A stretch of DNA of 64,000 nucleotides from assembly GCF_001278115.1 (NCBI RefSeq), contig NZ_LIYD01000005.1, positions 4,063,813-4,127,812 on the forward strand. Direction: 5' to 3'. Shown here one piece after another: positions 16,533-24,782 of the stretch. This stretch comes from Flavobacterium akiainvivens (GTDB lineage: Bacteria > Bacteroidota > Bacteroidia > Flavobacteriales > Flavobacteriaceae). The translations under genes and the position numbers were made by a program. The notes beneath the pieces were generated by a model. The model saw only the letters and a list, made by a program, of their open reading frames with translations, was not told the origin of the DNA and did not search any database. Position 1 is the first letter of the stretch; each line of letters begins with the position of its first letter.

Positions 16533-17153
16533 TTAGTTGCAGTTGGGTACTTTAAGGGGTTTCATAGGGATGGTAGGGTCTTCAAACCAGTCCATATAAT
16601 CTATGTATACCCATGTGCCGTTTTGTTTTTCGAGCCTTCCGGGAATGGCGGTAAACACAGGCTCAACACTGCCGGTGTATATAAAGTCCATTTCGTTTAT
16701 GTTGAAGTTAAACACTTCAGCCCAGTTTCCGCTGCAATAAGAATAGATGCGGCAGTGGTTAAGGTTGCTGTAGTCTTTAAGAAACGGTACCAGGGCTACC
16801 TCATCTCCTTTGGTACTGTTAATGTTACCCAGGTTAATGAGGCACAACAGGCCTACGCCCATTTGGCGGTTAATATCAATAAGGCTGCCGTTGAGGGTAA
16901 ATTCATTATAATAGTGCATGCGGGTGTATAGGGGTATGGTAGTGTCCCAGTCGCCGGTATCAAGAATGTAGTCAAGTTTATTGCCCAGGCTATCGGCCAC
17001 AAACTGGCTCAGGGTATCCTGTTTGCCATCTCCGTTAAAATCGCCGGTTATGGTTAGGGCAGGGGCATGGGTATAGCCTTTGGGTGCTTTTTTTTGGGCC
17101 GAAGCCGAAAAAGTAAGGAGGAGGGCAAAAACAATTGCCGCAGTACATTTCAT
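16533..17153 (-). CDS. exported FG-GAP-like protein (copy 1)
   Basis: 206 residues, signal peptide ending SASA-QKKAP. Carries DFNGDGKQDTLSQFVADSLG near residue 38, LINLGNINSTKGDEVAL in the middle and the C-terminus MKPLKVPNCN. These three blocks align with the next gene, so the two are tandem duplicates with a 1-nt gap. The promoter is the TACATTTG box at 17171, 18 nt before the ATG. The single integrin-like calcium loop suggests a domain fragment rather than a full propeller. Function unknown. Confidence 0.78.
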   Translation of the reverse strand: MKCTAAIVFALLLTFSASAQKKAPKGYTHAPALTITGDFNGDGKQDTLSQFVADSLGNKLDYILDTGDWDTTIPLYTRMHYYNEFTLNGSLIDINRQMGVGLLCLINLGNINSTKGDEVALVPFLKDYSNLNHCRIYSYCSGNWAEVFNFNINEMDFIYTGSVEPVFTAIPGRLEKQNGTWVYIDYMDWFEDPTIPMKPLKVPNCN

Positions 17154-17170
17154 GGTGAAGGGATTTTATC

Positions 17171-17178
17171 CAAATGTA
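17171..17178 (-). promoter_or_regulatory. -7 promoter box of FG-GAP-like pair
   Basis: Minus-strand TACATTTG, 18 nt before the ATG at 17153. The 26-bp palindrome at 17252 lies about 75 bp further upstream. Confidence 0.6.
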
Positions 17179-17251
17179 GAATTTTTAGTTGAAAGCGGGA
17201 AGGTCAAAAGTCAAAAGTATGAAAGGCGAAAGCGGGAAATGTTAAGGAGGC

Positions 17252-17277
17252 AAAATTCACGATATATCGTGAATTTT
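17252..17277. other. 26-bp perfect palindrome
   Basis: The half-site AAAATTCACGATA (17252-17264) is followed directly by its exact reverse complement. On the plus strand it is followed by three more T. No gene ends into it on the plus strand, so a regulator site upstream of the FG-GAP-like pair is as likely as a terminator. The 17154-17512 gap otherwise holds the promoter, periodic repeats and the pnp terminator, and no ORF. Confidence 0.6.
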
Positions 17278-17296
17278 TTTTGAGGCTGTTTTGAGT

Positions 17297-17375
17297 TAAA
17301 AGCGAAAAAATGATAAAGTGCAAAGTATAAAATTGCCCGATGGACTTTATGACTTTCGACGTTTGACTTTATGAC
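17297..17375. repeat. CTTT/AAAG periodic inverted repeat
   Basis: The left half has AAAG-type words at 7-10 bp intervals (GATAAAGTGCAAAGTATAAA). The right half has GACTTTAT twice and GACTTTCG (17343-17374), with 8- and 14-bp intervals. ATAAAGT pairs with ACTTTAT. A further GTCAAAAG-type array lies at 17202-17235. Same class as 20329-20419. Confidence 0.6.
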
Positions 17376-17453
17376 TGAATATTGAACTCCAAAAGTGAAG
17401 AATTAGCGTTAAAATCGTCTTAAAATGTAAGATTTTACTGAGTTGGCCTAAAC

Positions 17454-17485
17454 TAAAAAAACCTGCTGCAAAATGCAACAGGTTT
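17454..17485 (-). terminator. terminator of pnp
   Basis: On the minus strand AACCTGTTGCA pairs with TGCAGCAGGTT (one mismatch), followed by seven T. It begins 28 nt after the pnp stop. Confidence 0.8.
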
Positions 17486-17512
17486 TCTTTTGGAATTAAA
17501 CCTTTATATAAA

Positions 17513-19831
17513 CTAAGATTGTGGATCTTCTGTTTGATTGTCAGGCCTTTCGGTCCTTTCAGGGCGTGGGCCGTCGTTACGGCGTTCTTCCCTTGGGCCA
17601 CGGTCGCGAGAGTTGCGGTCGTCGCGTCCGCCACGGTTGTCGCGTCCACCACGGTTGTCACGGCCACGGTCGTTACGGTCGCGGTCAGGACGTGGTTCGC
17701 GCTCCTTATATCCTTCAGGCTTAGGTAGTAACGCTTTGCGCGATACCTTTTCCTTACGGGTTTTAGGGTCGATACCTATGTACTTCACATTGAATACATC
17801 GCCCATGTTAACCACATCGGTTACGTTTTCAGTACGTGCCCAGTCAAGCTCAGAAACGTGTAGAAGTACCTCATTACCAGGGGCTTGGGTGTATTCTACA
17901 ACGGCGCCAAACTCAAGTACTTTGATAACCTTAACCTCATACGTCTCGCCCACCTGTGGCTTGAATATGATAGAGTCAATCTTATCAAGTACAGCCTGCA
18001 TGCCTGCAGGGCTTACACCAAGGATTTCTACTTCGCCCTGCTCGTCTACTTCGTTGATTACTATGGTAGTACCGGTTGCTTTTTGTAGTTCCTGGATAAC
18101 TTTACCTCCAGGGCCAATAAGCGCACCAATAAATGCACCAGGTATAGTAACCTTAAGTATTTTAGGCGAGTGGTCTTTAACGGTTTCGCGTGGTTTCTCT
18201 ATAGTTTCCAGTAACTTACCAAGAATATGAAGGCGGCCTTCTTTAGCTTGCTCAAGGGCTTTCTCCATGATTTCATAGTTAAGTCCCTCAATTTTAATGT
18301 CCATTTGGCAAGCGGTAATACCATCGGCAGTACCGGTTACTTTAAAGTCCATATCGCCAAGGTGGTCTTCATCGCCAAGAATGTCGCTAAGAACGGCATA
18401 ACGGCCTGTGGCATCGTCACTTATAAGTCCCATAGCAATACCTGAAACAGGTTTTGTCATTTGGATACCGGCATCCATAAGGGCCAGTGTACCGGCACAA
18501 ACAGTAGCCATAGAAGATGATCCGTTGCTCTCAAGTACCTCACTTACAATACGTACGGTGTAAGGGTTCTCGGCAGGAATCATGTTTTTAAGTGCACGCT
18601 GGGCCAGGTTACCGTGGCCTACTTCGCGGCGGCTTGTGCCCCTAAGTGGCTTAGCCTCACCGGTTGAGAACGGCGGGAAGTTGTAGTGCAGGTAAAAACG
18701 CTCTTCGCCCTGCTCTGTAGGCAGGTCGATAATGTTTGCCTCACGTGATGTACCAAGGGTTACAGTTGCAAGTGCCTGGGTTTCACCACGTGTAAACAAA
18801 GATGAGCCGTGCGCTGAAGGCAGGTAGTCTACCTCGCTCCATATAGGGCGAATCTCGTTAGTCTTACGGCCGTCAAGACGCTGGCCAAGGTCAAGGATTA
18901 CGTTCCTTACGGCTTCTTTATTGGTTTTGTAAAGGTATTTGCTAATAAGGTCGCCGTTTTCAAGCAACTCTTCTTCAGTAAATGTAGCCTTAACTTCCTC
19001 TTTTACAGCAGCAAATTTTTCTGAACGCTCGTGTTTTGCAGAACCTTCGCTGGCTATTGCAAAATACTTGTCGTAAGAAAGTTCGCGTACTTTAGCTTTG
19101 ATTTCATCATCATTGCGTTCAGCCTCATACTCGCGGAATGTTTTGCCTACAGCAGTCCTAAGGCGCTCCTGTACAGCAATCTGGTCTTTGATGGCTTCGT
19201 GTGCAAATTTGATAGCTGCAACCATGTCGGCTTCAGAAATCTCTTTCATTTCGCCTTCTACCATACATACTGAGTCAGCGCTGGCGCCTATCATCATATC
19301 GATATCAGAAAGGGCAAGATCTGCCTTGCTTGGGTTGATAACAAACTGGCCATCAACACGTGCAACGCGCACTTCAGAGATTAGTGTGTAGAATGGTGCA
19401 TCAGATACAGCAAGTGCGGCAGAAGCGGCAAGGCCTGCAAGTGCATCGGGCATAACGTTTTCGTCATGGCTCATTAGCTGTATCATTACCTGTGTTTCGG
19501 CATGGTAGTCATCCGGGAAAAGCGGACGTAATACCCTGTCTACAAGGCGCATCACCAGTACTTCATTGTCACTTGGCCTTGCTTCACGTTTAAAGAAACC
19601 ACCCGGAAAACGGCCTGCAGCGGCAAATTTTTCGCGGTAGTCTACAGTAAGTGGTAAAAAGTCTATTCCGGGCGCTGCTGTCCTGGCACTTACTACAGTG
19701 GCAAGAAGCATACAGTTGCCCATTTTCACTACTACCGAGCCATCTGCCTGCTTGGCAAGCTTACCGGTCTCGATAGTAATGGTGCGGCCATCACTAAGGG
19801 TGATGGTTTCATTAATAATGTTTAAACTCAT
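17513..19831 (-). CDS. pnp: polyribonucleotide nucleotidyltransferase (PNPase)
   Basis: Phosphorolytic 3'-to-5' exoribonuclease in mRNA decay. 772 residues: two RNase PH domains (about 10-230 and 310-545; [17 protein letters not shown] and [14 protein letters not shown] mark the second), a KH domain ([20 protein letters not shown], near 560-615) and an S1 domain ([20 protein letters not shown], near 625-695). The final ~60 residues are an Arg/Asp/Gly-rich tail ([12 protein letters not shown]), longer than the ~700-residue E. coli type. Such tails are common in Bacteroidota PNPase and may bind RNA. Downstream of rpsO on the same strand, as in many bacteria. Confidence 0.97.
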   Translation of the reverse strand: MSLNIINETITLSDGRTITIETGKLAKQADGSVVVKMGNCMLLATVVSARTAAPGIDFLPLTVDYREKFAAAGRFPGGFFKREARPSDNEVLVMRLVDRVLRPLFPDDYHAETQVMIQLMSHDENVMPDALAGLAASAALAVSDAPFYTLISEVRVARVDGQFVINPSKADLALSDIDMMIGASADSVCMVEGEMKEISEADMVAAIKFAHEAIKDQIAVQERLRTAVGKTFREYEAERNDDEIKAKVRELSYDKYFAIASEGSAKHERSEKFAAVKEEVKATFTEEELLENGDLISKYLYKTNKEAVRNVILDLGQRLDGRKTNEIRPIWSEVDYLPSAHGSSLFTRGETQALATVTLGTSREANIIDLPTEQGEERFYLHYNFPPFSTGEAKPLRGTSRREVGHGNLAQRALKNMIPAENPYTVRIVSEVLESNGSSSMATVCAGTLALMDAGIQMTKPVSGIAMGLISDDATGRYAVLSDILGDEDHLGDMDFKVTGTADGITACQMDIKIEGLNYEIMEKALEQAKEGRLHILGKLLETIEKPRETVKDHSPKILKVTIPGAFIGALIGPGGKVIQELQKATGTTIVINEVDEQGEVEILGVSPAGMQAVLDKIDSIIFKPQVGETYEVKVIKVLEFGAVVEYTQAPGNEVLLHVSELDWARTENVTDVVNMGDVFNVKYIGIDPKTRKEKVSRKALLPKPEGYKEREPRPDRDRNDRGRDNRGGRDNRGGRDDRNSRDRGPREERRNDGPRPERTERPDNQTEDPQS

Positions 19832-19925
19832 ACGGTTTTAACTATTTGATTAAACAATGGGTTGTTTGTGTTGTTGTGTTGTGTGTAGTTGTTTAGAACC
19901 CAATGAAAAACCAAAACTTTTTATA

Positions 19926-19933
19926 CAAAAATA
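19926..19933 (-). promoter_or_regulatory. -7 promoter box of pnp
   Basis: Minus-strand TATTTTTG, a perfect TAnnTTTG, about 94 nt before the pnp ATG. It leaves a leader of roughly 85 nt in which CAATGGGTT and AACCCAATG can pair, a possible site for PNPase autocontrol. Confidence 0.55.
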
Positions 19934-19941
19934 CCAAAAAC

Positions 19942-19965
19942 AAAAAGAGGCGCGCGGGCACCTCT
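19942..19965 (-). terminator. terminator of rpsO
   Basis: On the minus strand AGAGGTGC pairs with GCGCCTCT around CCGC, followed by TTTTTG. It lies 12 nt after the rpsO stop. Confidence 0.75.
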
Positions 19966-19977
19966 TCTCATCTTAGA

Positions 19978-20247
19978 TTATTTCCTGATGTTTAGTTCTT
20001 TGATAATCTCACGATACCTGTTGATTTCTTTTTTCTTCAGATAATCAAGAAGGCTTCTCCTTTTACCTACCAGTTTAACAAGAGAACGCTCAGTGTTGTA
20101 ATCATGGCGATTTTTCTTAAGGTGCTCTGTAAGGTGGTTAATCCTGAATGTAAAAAGGGCAATTTGTCCTTCAGCTGAACCAGTGTTGGCAGCGTCTTTA
20201 CCGTGTTTTGCGAAAATTTCCGCTTTAACTTCTTTAGTTAAGTACAT
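19978..20247 (-). CDS. rpsO: 30S ribosomal protein S15
   Basis: 89 residues, the standard S15 length. Family motifs: GSAEGQIALFTFRINHLTEH, HDYNTERSLVKLVGKRR and LLDYLKKKEINRY. Binds 16S rRNA in the central domain of the small subunit. The gene precedes pnp, the conserved rpsO-pnp order, though here each has its own promoter and rpsO has a terminator. Promoter box TACCTTTG at 20301. Confidence 0.98.
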   Translation of the reverse strand: MYLTKEVKAEIFAKHGKDAANTGSAEGQIALFTFRINHLTEHLKKNRHDYNTERSLVKLVGKRRSLLDYLKKKEINRYREIIKELNIRK

Positions 20248-20300
20248 GCTAATATTATTTAAATAATTATTATGTATACAGGTGTATCCTGATTTGCGTG

Positions 20301-20308
20301 CAAAGGTA
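20301..20308 (-). promoter_or_regulatory. -7 promoter box of rpsO
   Basis: Minus-strand TACCTTTG, 53 nt before the rpsO ATG, giving a leader of about 45 nt. Confidence 0.6.
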
Positions 20309-20328
20309 AGTCAAATTTTTGAAATTTG

Positions 20329-20419
20329 AAGTCGAAAGTTAGAAAGTTTTTAAAGTCGTAAAGTTTTGCAATGCATCGGGTTACGACTTTATGGCTTTCG
20401 GCTTTTGACTTTAGACTTA
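20329..20419. repeat. CTTT/AAAG periodic inverted repeat
   Basis: Left arm 20329-20368 has AAAG words every 7-9 bp. Right arm 20381-20419 has CTTT words at 20387, 20395, 20402, 20409 and 20416. AAAGTCGTAA (20352-20361) pairs perfectly with TTACGACTTT (20381-20390). The right arm runs into the stop codon of the neighbouring gene. Confidence 0.65.
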
Positions 20420-20872
20420 AAAAAGCTTCGCCACTTCTGCATTTACAAACTCAAGAAAACGTTCGTCAAGTTCAGTAAAAGCATCCAGAACTTCGCTGTC
20501 GATGTCTATCTGGCCTATGTTTTTGCCGTCTACAAATAACGGTACTACAATTTCACTCTTAACGGTAATGCTGCAGGCTATGTAGTTATCCTGTGCAGTA
20601 ACATCGGGCACTACAAAGTTTTTATTGCTAACGGCTACCTGGCCGCAAATGCCTTTGCCAAAGGGTATAACGGTGTGGTCTGTAGCTTCGCCGGCATAAG
20701 GGCCCAGTATAAGTTCTTCCTTATCGCCATTGCGAAAATAAAAGCCTACCCAGTCATAATAATCAATATTGTCGCGCAGCAGGTGGCATATTTGCAATAG
20801 CTTGTCTTCGCGCAAAACGCCTTCATGGTGCAGTATATCTGTAACTTTTGGTTCAAGTTCCTGAAATGTCAT
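20417..20872 (-). CDS. GAF-domain free methionine-(R)-sulfoxide reductase
   Basis: 151 residues from the ATG at 20872 (MTFQELEP). The open frame starts at 20896, but the -7 box at 20894 makes the upstream start unlikely. A single GAF domain carries the fRMsr signatures: GICGQVAV with the first cysteine, VVPDV, then YIACSITVKSEIVVPL with the second cysteine, and GQIDIDS. These enzymes reduce free Met-R-O with thioredoxin. The residue after IAC is Ser where characterised family members usually have Asp, so activity is probable rather than certain. Divergent from xrtF. Confidence 0.9.
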   Translation of the reverse strand: MTFQELEPKVTDILHHEGVLREDKLLQICHLLRDNIDYYDWVGFYFRNGDKEELILGPYAGEATDHTVIPFGKGICGQVAVSNKNFVVPDVTAQDNYIACSITVKSEIVVPLFVDGKNIGQIDIDSEVLDAFTELDERFLEFVNAEVAKLF

Positions 20873-20893
20873 GATATTTAAATTAAAGTTTAG

Positions 20894-20901
20894 CAAAAGT
20901 A
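20894..20901 (-). promoter_or_regulatory. -7 promoter box of fRMsr gene
   Basis: Minus-strand TACTTTTG, 22 nt before the ATG at 20872. It forms a divergent promoter pair with the xrtF box 25 bp away and decides the fRMsr start. Confidence 0.65.
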
Positions 20902-20926
20902 GGCAGTAAAGATGGTAGGTTTTGTA

Positions 20927-20934
20927 TATTTTTG
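20927..20934 (+). promoter_or_regulatory. -7 promoter box of xrtF
   Basis: TATTTTTG. Transcription would begin near 20940, downstream of the TTG codon at 20932. The GTG at 20956 is therefore the better start for xrtF. Confidence 0.65.
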
Positions 20935-20955
20935 TTAAAAATTACTGCCCTCAAC

Positions 20956-21498
20956 GTGAACGCTTTTCAAAAAAATAAACCTTTTTTTATCTTCCTTGCC
21001 AAGTTTGGCGGAACCTATTTGGTGCTTGCACTTATATATTCTTTTTACCTTAGCCGGTTTGATGCTGAGCATTTTGAGCCTGATGGTGTTACAACAATGG
21101 TCTCTAAGCAATCGGCGTGGCTGGCTAATGCTTTTGGCGAAGAGGCTCGTGTTGAGCCTCACACTAAAGAAGCATCTTACAAGTTTTTTTTAAACGGGCG
21201 TCACATGGTTCGCATAGTTGAAGGCTGTAATGCTGTGAGTGTTATGATACTGTTTGCAGCGTTTGTGGTGGCGTTTTCATCTACTTTTAAGCGCACTGTT
21301 TTGTATATTTTTTGTGGAACATTGGTAATACATTTGCTTAATGTGCTGCGTATAGCGTTGTTGTGCATGGCTCTTTTTTATTATAAAGACTGGGGCCCGT
21401 TTTTGCACGATATTCTTTTCCCATTGTTTATATATGGGGTAGTTATGGTGCTTTGGATATTATGGGTAGCTAAATTTAGGGGTAATGAAAAAAAGTAA
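20956..21498 (+). CDS. xrtF: exosortase family protein XrtF
   Basis: Predicted inner-membrane transpeptidase-like sorting enzyme. 180 residues from GTG 20956. Several membrane helices carry the exosortase catalytic triad: Cys91 in VEGCNAVSV, Arg132 in NVLRIALL and His151 in FLHDILFP. I chose GTG because the -7 box at 20927 excludes the upstream TTG and the N-terminus then fits the family (FQKNKPFFIFLAKF). It overlaps its partner gene by 14 nt. No protein in the window shows a clear PEP-CTERM-like tripartite tail, so its substrate is not evident here. Confidence 0.9.
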   Translation: MNAFQKNKPFFIFLAKFGGTYLVLALIYSFYLSRFDAEHFEPDGVTTMVSKQSAWLANAFGEEARVEPHTKEASYKFFLNGRHMVRIVEGCNAVSVMILFAAFVVAFSSTFKRTVLYIFCGTLVIHLLNVLRIALLCMALFYYKDWGPFLHDILFPLFIYGVVMVLWILWVAKFRGNEKK

Positions 21499-21922
21499 GT
21501 TTGGTATAAGCGGTATACAGTTGGTGGGTATATTTGCCCTTATTGTGGTATTTGCCTGTATCCGCATTTTTGAAGACCAGCTTTTTTATGACCCCCTTAA
21601 GCTGTTTTTTAAGCATGAGGGAAAGGTATTGCCGCAGTATGATAACTTTAGGCTTTTTACGGGTATAGCCTTCAGGTATTTGCTTAATGGCCTTGTGTCG
21701 GTAGCAATATTATGGGTGGCTTTTAAGGACCTGCAAATAGTAAAATTAAGCGCACTGCTATATGGGGTGTTTTTTTTATTGATAGCCCCGGCATTGTTTA
21801 TAGCATTAAAGGTAGATTCGCCTAATTTACTGCTAATATTTTACCTGCGCCGTTTTCTTATACATCCATTACTTATCTTATTGTTCCTCCCGGCGTTTTA
21901 CTACCAGAAAGGCACGAAATAA
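21485..21922 (+). CDS. exosortase F system-associated membrane protein
   Basis: 145 residues with four hydrophobic helices (near 10-30, 58-80, 86-107, 118-138). It has the partner-family pattern IRIFEDQLFYDPL, FTGIAFRYLLN and LRRFLIHP. In Flavobacteriia a protein of this type regularly follows xrtF. The start lies inside the end of xrtF (14-nt overlap), which indicates translational coupling. It probably works with XrtF in the inner membrane; the mechanism is unknown. The next gene begins 52 nt later with its own possible promoter. Confidence 0.87.
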   Translation: MKKSKFGISGIQLVGIFALIVVFACIRIFEDQLFYDPLKLFFKHEGKVLPQYDNFRLFTGIAFRYLLNGLVSVAILWVAFKDLQIVKLSALLYGVFFLLIAPALFIALKVDSPNLLLIFYLRRFLIHPLLILLFLPAFYYQKGTK

Positions 21923-21960
21923 TTTTTGTGCAAAATCCTCGTTATTAAAGCATAAATGGC

Positions 21961-21968
21961 TATTTTTG
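21961..21968 (+). promoter_or_regulatory. -7 promoter box before HYC_CC_PP gene
   Basis: TATTTTTG lies only 6 nt before the ATG at 21975. Transcription would start at or within about 3 nt of the start codon, so the mRNA may be leaderless. Other boxes in this window lie 17-30 nt from their start codons. Confidence 0.5.
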
Positions 21969-21974
21969 CCCTGC

Positions 21975-22412
21975 ATGAAACTAAATAAGCACATAAGTAT
22001 ATTGTTAAGCGCCCTGGTATTGTTTGCCAATATGGGCCTTGCGCTTAATGTGCATTATTGCCATGAGAAGGTAACTTCGGTTTCATTTGCCTATAAAGTT
22101 GCCGAGCCTGCCAATAGCCACCATCATACACATGATGAGGATGAAGGAAAGGGCTGCTGCAAAAAAGTGGTGGATAACCACAAAAAGTGCTGTAAAGATG
22201 ATGTGCTTAAGGTAAAAGATACACCGGAGAAAGCCATTGTAAAATCATTACAATTTGACCTTGGTGCTTTTTACACCGTTGAAACCTGGAAACCATCGGT
22301 TTTTAGTGGTTTTGATGTAGTAAAGGTAAAGAAAGATACCCCGTCTTTTTATTGCGAAAGCAATGCGCCACCCCTCTACAAATTATATTGCCAATACGTT
22401 TTATACGCCTAA
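21975..22412 (+). CDS. HYC_CC_PP family metal-associated protein
   Basis: 145 residues from ATG 21975. A signal peptide (to about residue 24) is followed by the three family marks: His27-Tyr28-Cys29 (NVHYCHEKV), Cys-Cys pairs at 61-62 and 72-73 (KGCCKK, KKCCKD), and the C-terminal APPLYKLYC. A His cluster (HHHTH, 49-53) lies between. The cysteine/histidine content and the following TonB receptor plus HMA protein point to handling of copper or a similar soft metal outside the cytoplasm. Family known by name only; role inferred from context. Confidence 0.87.
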   Translation: MKLNKHISILLSALVLFANMGLALNVHYCHEKVTSVSFAYKVAEPANSHHHTHDEDEGKGCCKKVVDNHKKCCKDDVLKVKDTPEKAIVKSLQFDLGAFYTVETWKPSVFSGFDVVKVKKDTPSFYCESNAPPLYKLYCQYVLYA

Positions 22413-22483
22413 GTATTATGTTTTTATCAGCTTAGTCCCAACCTTTTGGGCTTAAACATGATCATTAACATTAATACTCTATT

Positions 22484-24736
22484 ATGCGTTATATATATAT
22501 AATCATTTCGCTGCTGGGTGCTTATTGCGCACAGGCACAGCAAACCCTTACGGGAAAAGTATCAGACGAGCAGGGGCAGCCCGCCGCCGGCGTAAGCGTG
22601 TACTGGCTTGATACTTCGGTTTCTGCAACTACAGATGAAACCGGTTCTTTTGAAATTGACTACAAGCCGGAATATATAAAGCTTGTAATCTCATTTCTTG
22701 GCTACACTACAGATACCCTTGAGGTAGCTTCACCTCAATACATTACTCACAAACTTACGCCCGATGGCAATAACGTGCTCGATGCCGTTAACCTTGAGGT
22801 AAAGCGCAAAACCCTTGAACGTAAAAAGTCAACCGCGCTTAATACTACCAATATGGGGCATGGCGAACTGCTTAAGGCTGCCTGCTGTAATATTGCCGAA
22901 AGCTTTGAAACCAATCCTTCTATAGATGTTAACTTTAGCGATGCCCTTACCGGCAGCCGCCAGATAAAAATGCTGGGCCTAACCAGCCCCTACCTGCTTA
23001 TTGCTGAGGAAAATATACCCGCCGTGCGTGGTGCCAGCCAGGCGTTTGGACTGTCTTTTATTCCCGGTACATGGGTAGAGAGCATACAAATAACCAAAGG
23101 AGCGGGGCCTGTTATTAACGGCTATGAAAGTATTTCAGGACAAATAAACTACGAGCTGCTTAAACCGGCTAATGACGATCCGTTCTTTTTAAATGCTTAC
23201 GGCTCAACCGACAGCCGTTTTGAGGTTAACACGCATTTCAATAAAAAGTTTTCTGATAAGTGGAGCTCAACCCTGTTTGTACACGGTAATGCGCGTGTGG
23301 GCAAGAACGACATGAACGATGACGGTTTCCTGGATAACCCGCTGGGCAAACAGATAAACATTATGAACCGCTGGCAATATAACGACCTTGAAAAAGGCTG
23401 GGTTAGTTTTATGAACGTGCGCTATATGCGCGATGAAAAACAGGCCGGTGAGGTAGATTTTGACCCGGACAGGGATAAGTTTACCACAAACCACTGGGGT
23501 AGCGAAATTAATACCGATAAGCTTGATGCATCGGCCAAACTGGGCTATGTGTGGCCTGATATGCCGTGGCAGAGCGTAGGTGTGCAGGCAGCGGTTAACT
23601 GGCACAACCAGGAGTCGTACTTTGGTTTCCGTACCTACGATATTGAGCAGAAAAGCGCTTATTCTAACCTGATATTCAGCTCTATCATTAACAACTCTAT
23701 GAATAAGTTCTCTACAGGGCTTAACTTTACGTATGATAACTATGGTGAGTTTGTAGGTATGCACGATATGGGTACTACCGATTACAGCCGTATAGATAAT
23801 TCGGTTGGGGCGTTTTTTGAATACACACACGATAATAATACCGACCTGAGTTATGTAATTGGCGGCCGTGTAGACTACCACAACCGCCTTGGCGCATTTT
23901 TTACACCGCGTGCCCACCTGCGCTACAACCCGTGGGAGGGTGGTACTTTTCGTGCTTCTGCCGGAAGGGGAAAAAGGGCAGCTAACATTTTTGCCGAAAA
24001 CCAGTCTTTATTTGGTAGCTCACGCGATTTAATGATTATGAATGCCGGTGGCAAAGTGTATGGCCTTGACCCTGAAATTGCCTGGAACTATGGCGTGAGC
24101 TTTGTACAAAGCTTCCCGCTGTTTAATAAAAACGCTGAGTTTGTGGTAGATTTTTACCGCACCGACTTCCAGAACCAGGTGGTGGTAGACCTGTATGCAT
24201 CGCCGCAGCAGGCCCATTTTTACAATCTTGATGGTAGAAGCTATGCCAATAGCCTTCAGGTAGAGTTTAACCTGGAGCTTACACACCATTTTAATATCCG
24301 TACTGCTTATAAATACTACGATATCAAGACGGATTACATGACCGGTACGTTTGAGCGACCGCTGCAGGCTAAAAACCGTTTCTTTACCAATATAGCTTAT
24401 GAAACACACGTAGGCGATGGCGGTAAGCAGTGGAAGTTTGACTTTACCTACAACTGGATGGGCAAGCAGCGCCTGCCATACACCGGCAGCAACCCTGCTG
24501 AGTACCAGATGGGTGATTATTCGCCGTCCTTCTCGTTAATGAATGCACAGGTTACGCGCACGTTCTCGAGCGTATTTGAAGCTTATGTAGGTGCCGAGAA
24601 CCTGGGTAACTACCAGCAGAAAAGGGCTATTGTGGGTAATGATGACCCGTTTGGCCCGTATTTTGACACAAGTATAATCTACGGCCCTATATTCGGGCAA
24701 ATGTATTATGCGGGTATCCGTTTTAAAATAAAGTAG
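22484..24736 (+). CDS. TonB-dependent receptor of metal-handling cluster
   Basis: Outer-membrane active transporter, 750 residues. Signal peptide to about residue 18 (CAQA-QQTL). A carboxypeptidase-regulatory-like beta domain spans 20-105 (TLTGKVSDEQGQPAAGVSVY). The plug is near 120-235 and the 22-strand barrel runs to the terminal FKIK. The plug begins with a vicinal Cys134-Cys135 (KAACCNIAES), which is unusual for a siderophore receptor and suggests contact with a metal. Flanked by the HYC_CC_PP and HMA genes, likely one operon. Substrate probably copper or another transition metal; not provable here. Confidence 0.9.
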   Translation: MRYIYIIISLLGAYCAQAQQTLTGKVSDEQGQPAAGVSVYWLDTSVSATTDETGSFEIDYKPEYIKLVISFLGYTTDTLEVASPQYITHKLTPDGNNVLDAVNLEVKRKTLERKKSTALNTTNMGHGELLKAACCNIAESFETNPSIDVNFSDALTGSRQIKMLGLTSPYLLIAEENIPAVRGASQAFGLSFIPGTWVESIQITKGAGPVINGYESISGQINYELLKPANDDPFFLNAYGSTDSRFEVNTHFNKKFSDKWSSTLFVHGNARVGKNDMNDDGFLDNPLGKQINIMNRWQYNDLEKGWVSFMNVRYMRDEKQAGEVDFDPDRDKFTTNHWGSEINTDKLDASAKLGYVWPDMPWQSVGVQAAVNWHNQESYFGFRTYDIEQKSAYSNLIFSSIINNSMNKFSTGLNFTYDNYGEFVGMHDMGTTDYSRIDNSVGAFFEYTHDNNTDLSYVIGGRVDYHNRLGAFFTPRAHLRYNPWEGGTFRASAGRGKRAANIFAENQSLFGSSRDLMIMNAGGKVYGLDPEIAWNYGVSFVQSFPLFNKNAEFVVDFYRTDFQNQVVVDLYASPQQAHFYNLDGRSYANSLQVEFNLELTHHFNIRTAYKYYDIKTDYMTGTFERPLQAKNRFFTNIAYETHVGDGGKQWKFDFTYNWMGKQRLPYTGSNPAEYQMGDYSPSFSLMNAQVTRTFSSVFEAYVGAENLGNYQQKRAIVGNDDPFGPYFDTSIIYGPIFGQMYYAGIRFKIK

Positions 24737-24782
24737 ATAAAACTTAAATTTCATATATTTAACAACTTAAAAAATCTCAACC

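Noticed and set aside
17347-17667. 106-codon minus-strand frame overlapping the end of pnp
   Set aside because: It overlaps the pnp C-terminal RG-rich coding sequence out of frame and then runs through the pnp terminator and repeat DNA.
17538-18230. Long open frame on the plus strand inside pnp (230 codons)
   Set aside because: It is antisense to a secure pnp gene, Ser/Arg-rich as expected from reading a biased coding frame backwards, and has no promoter box or recognisable domain.
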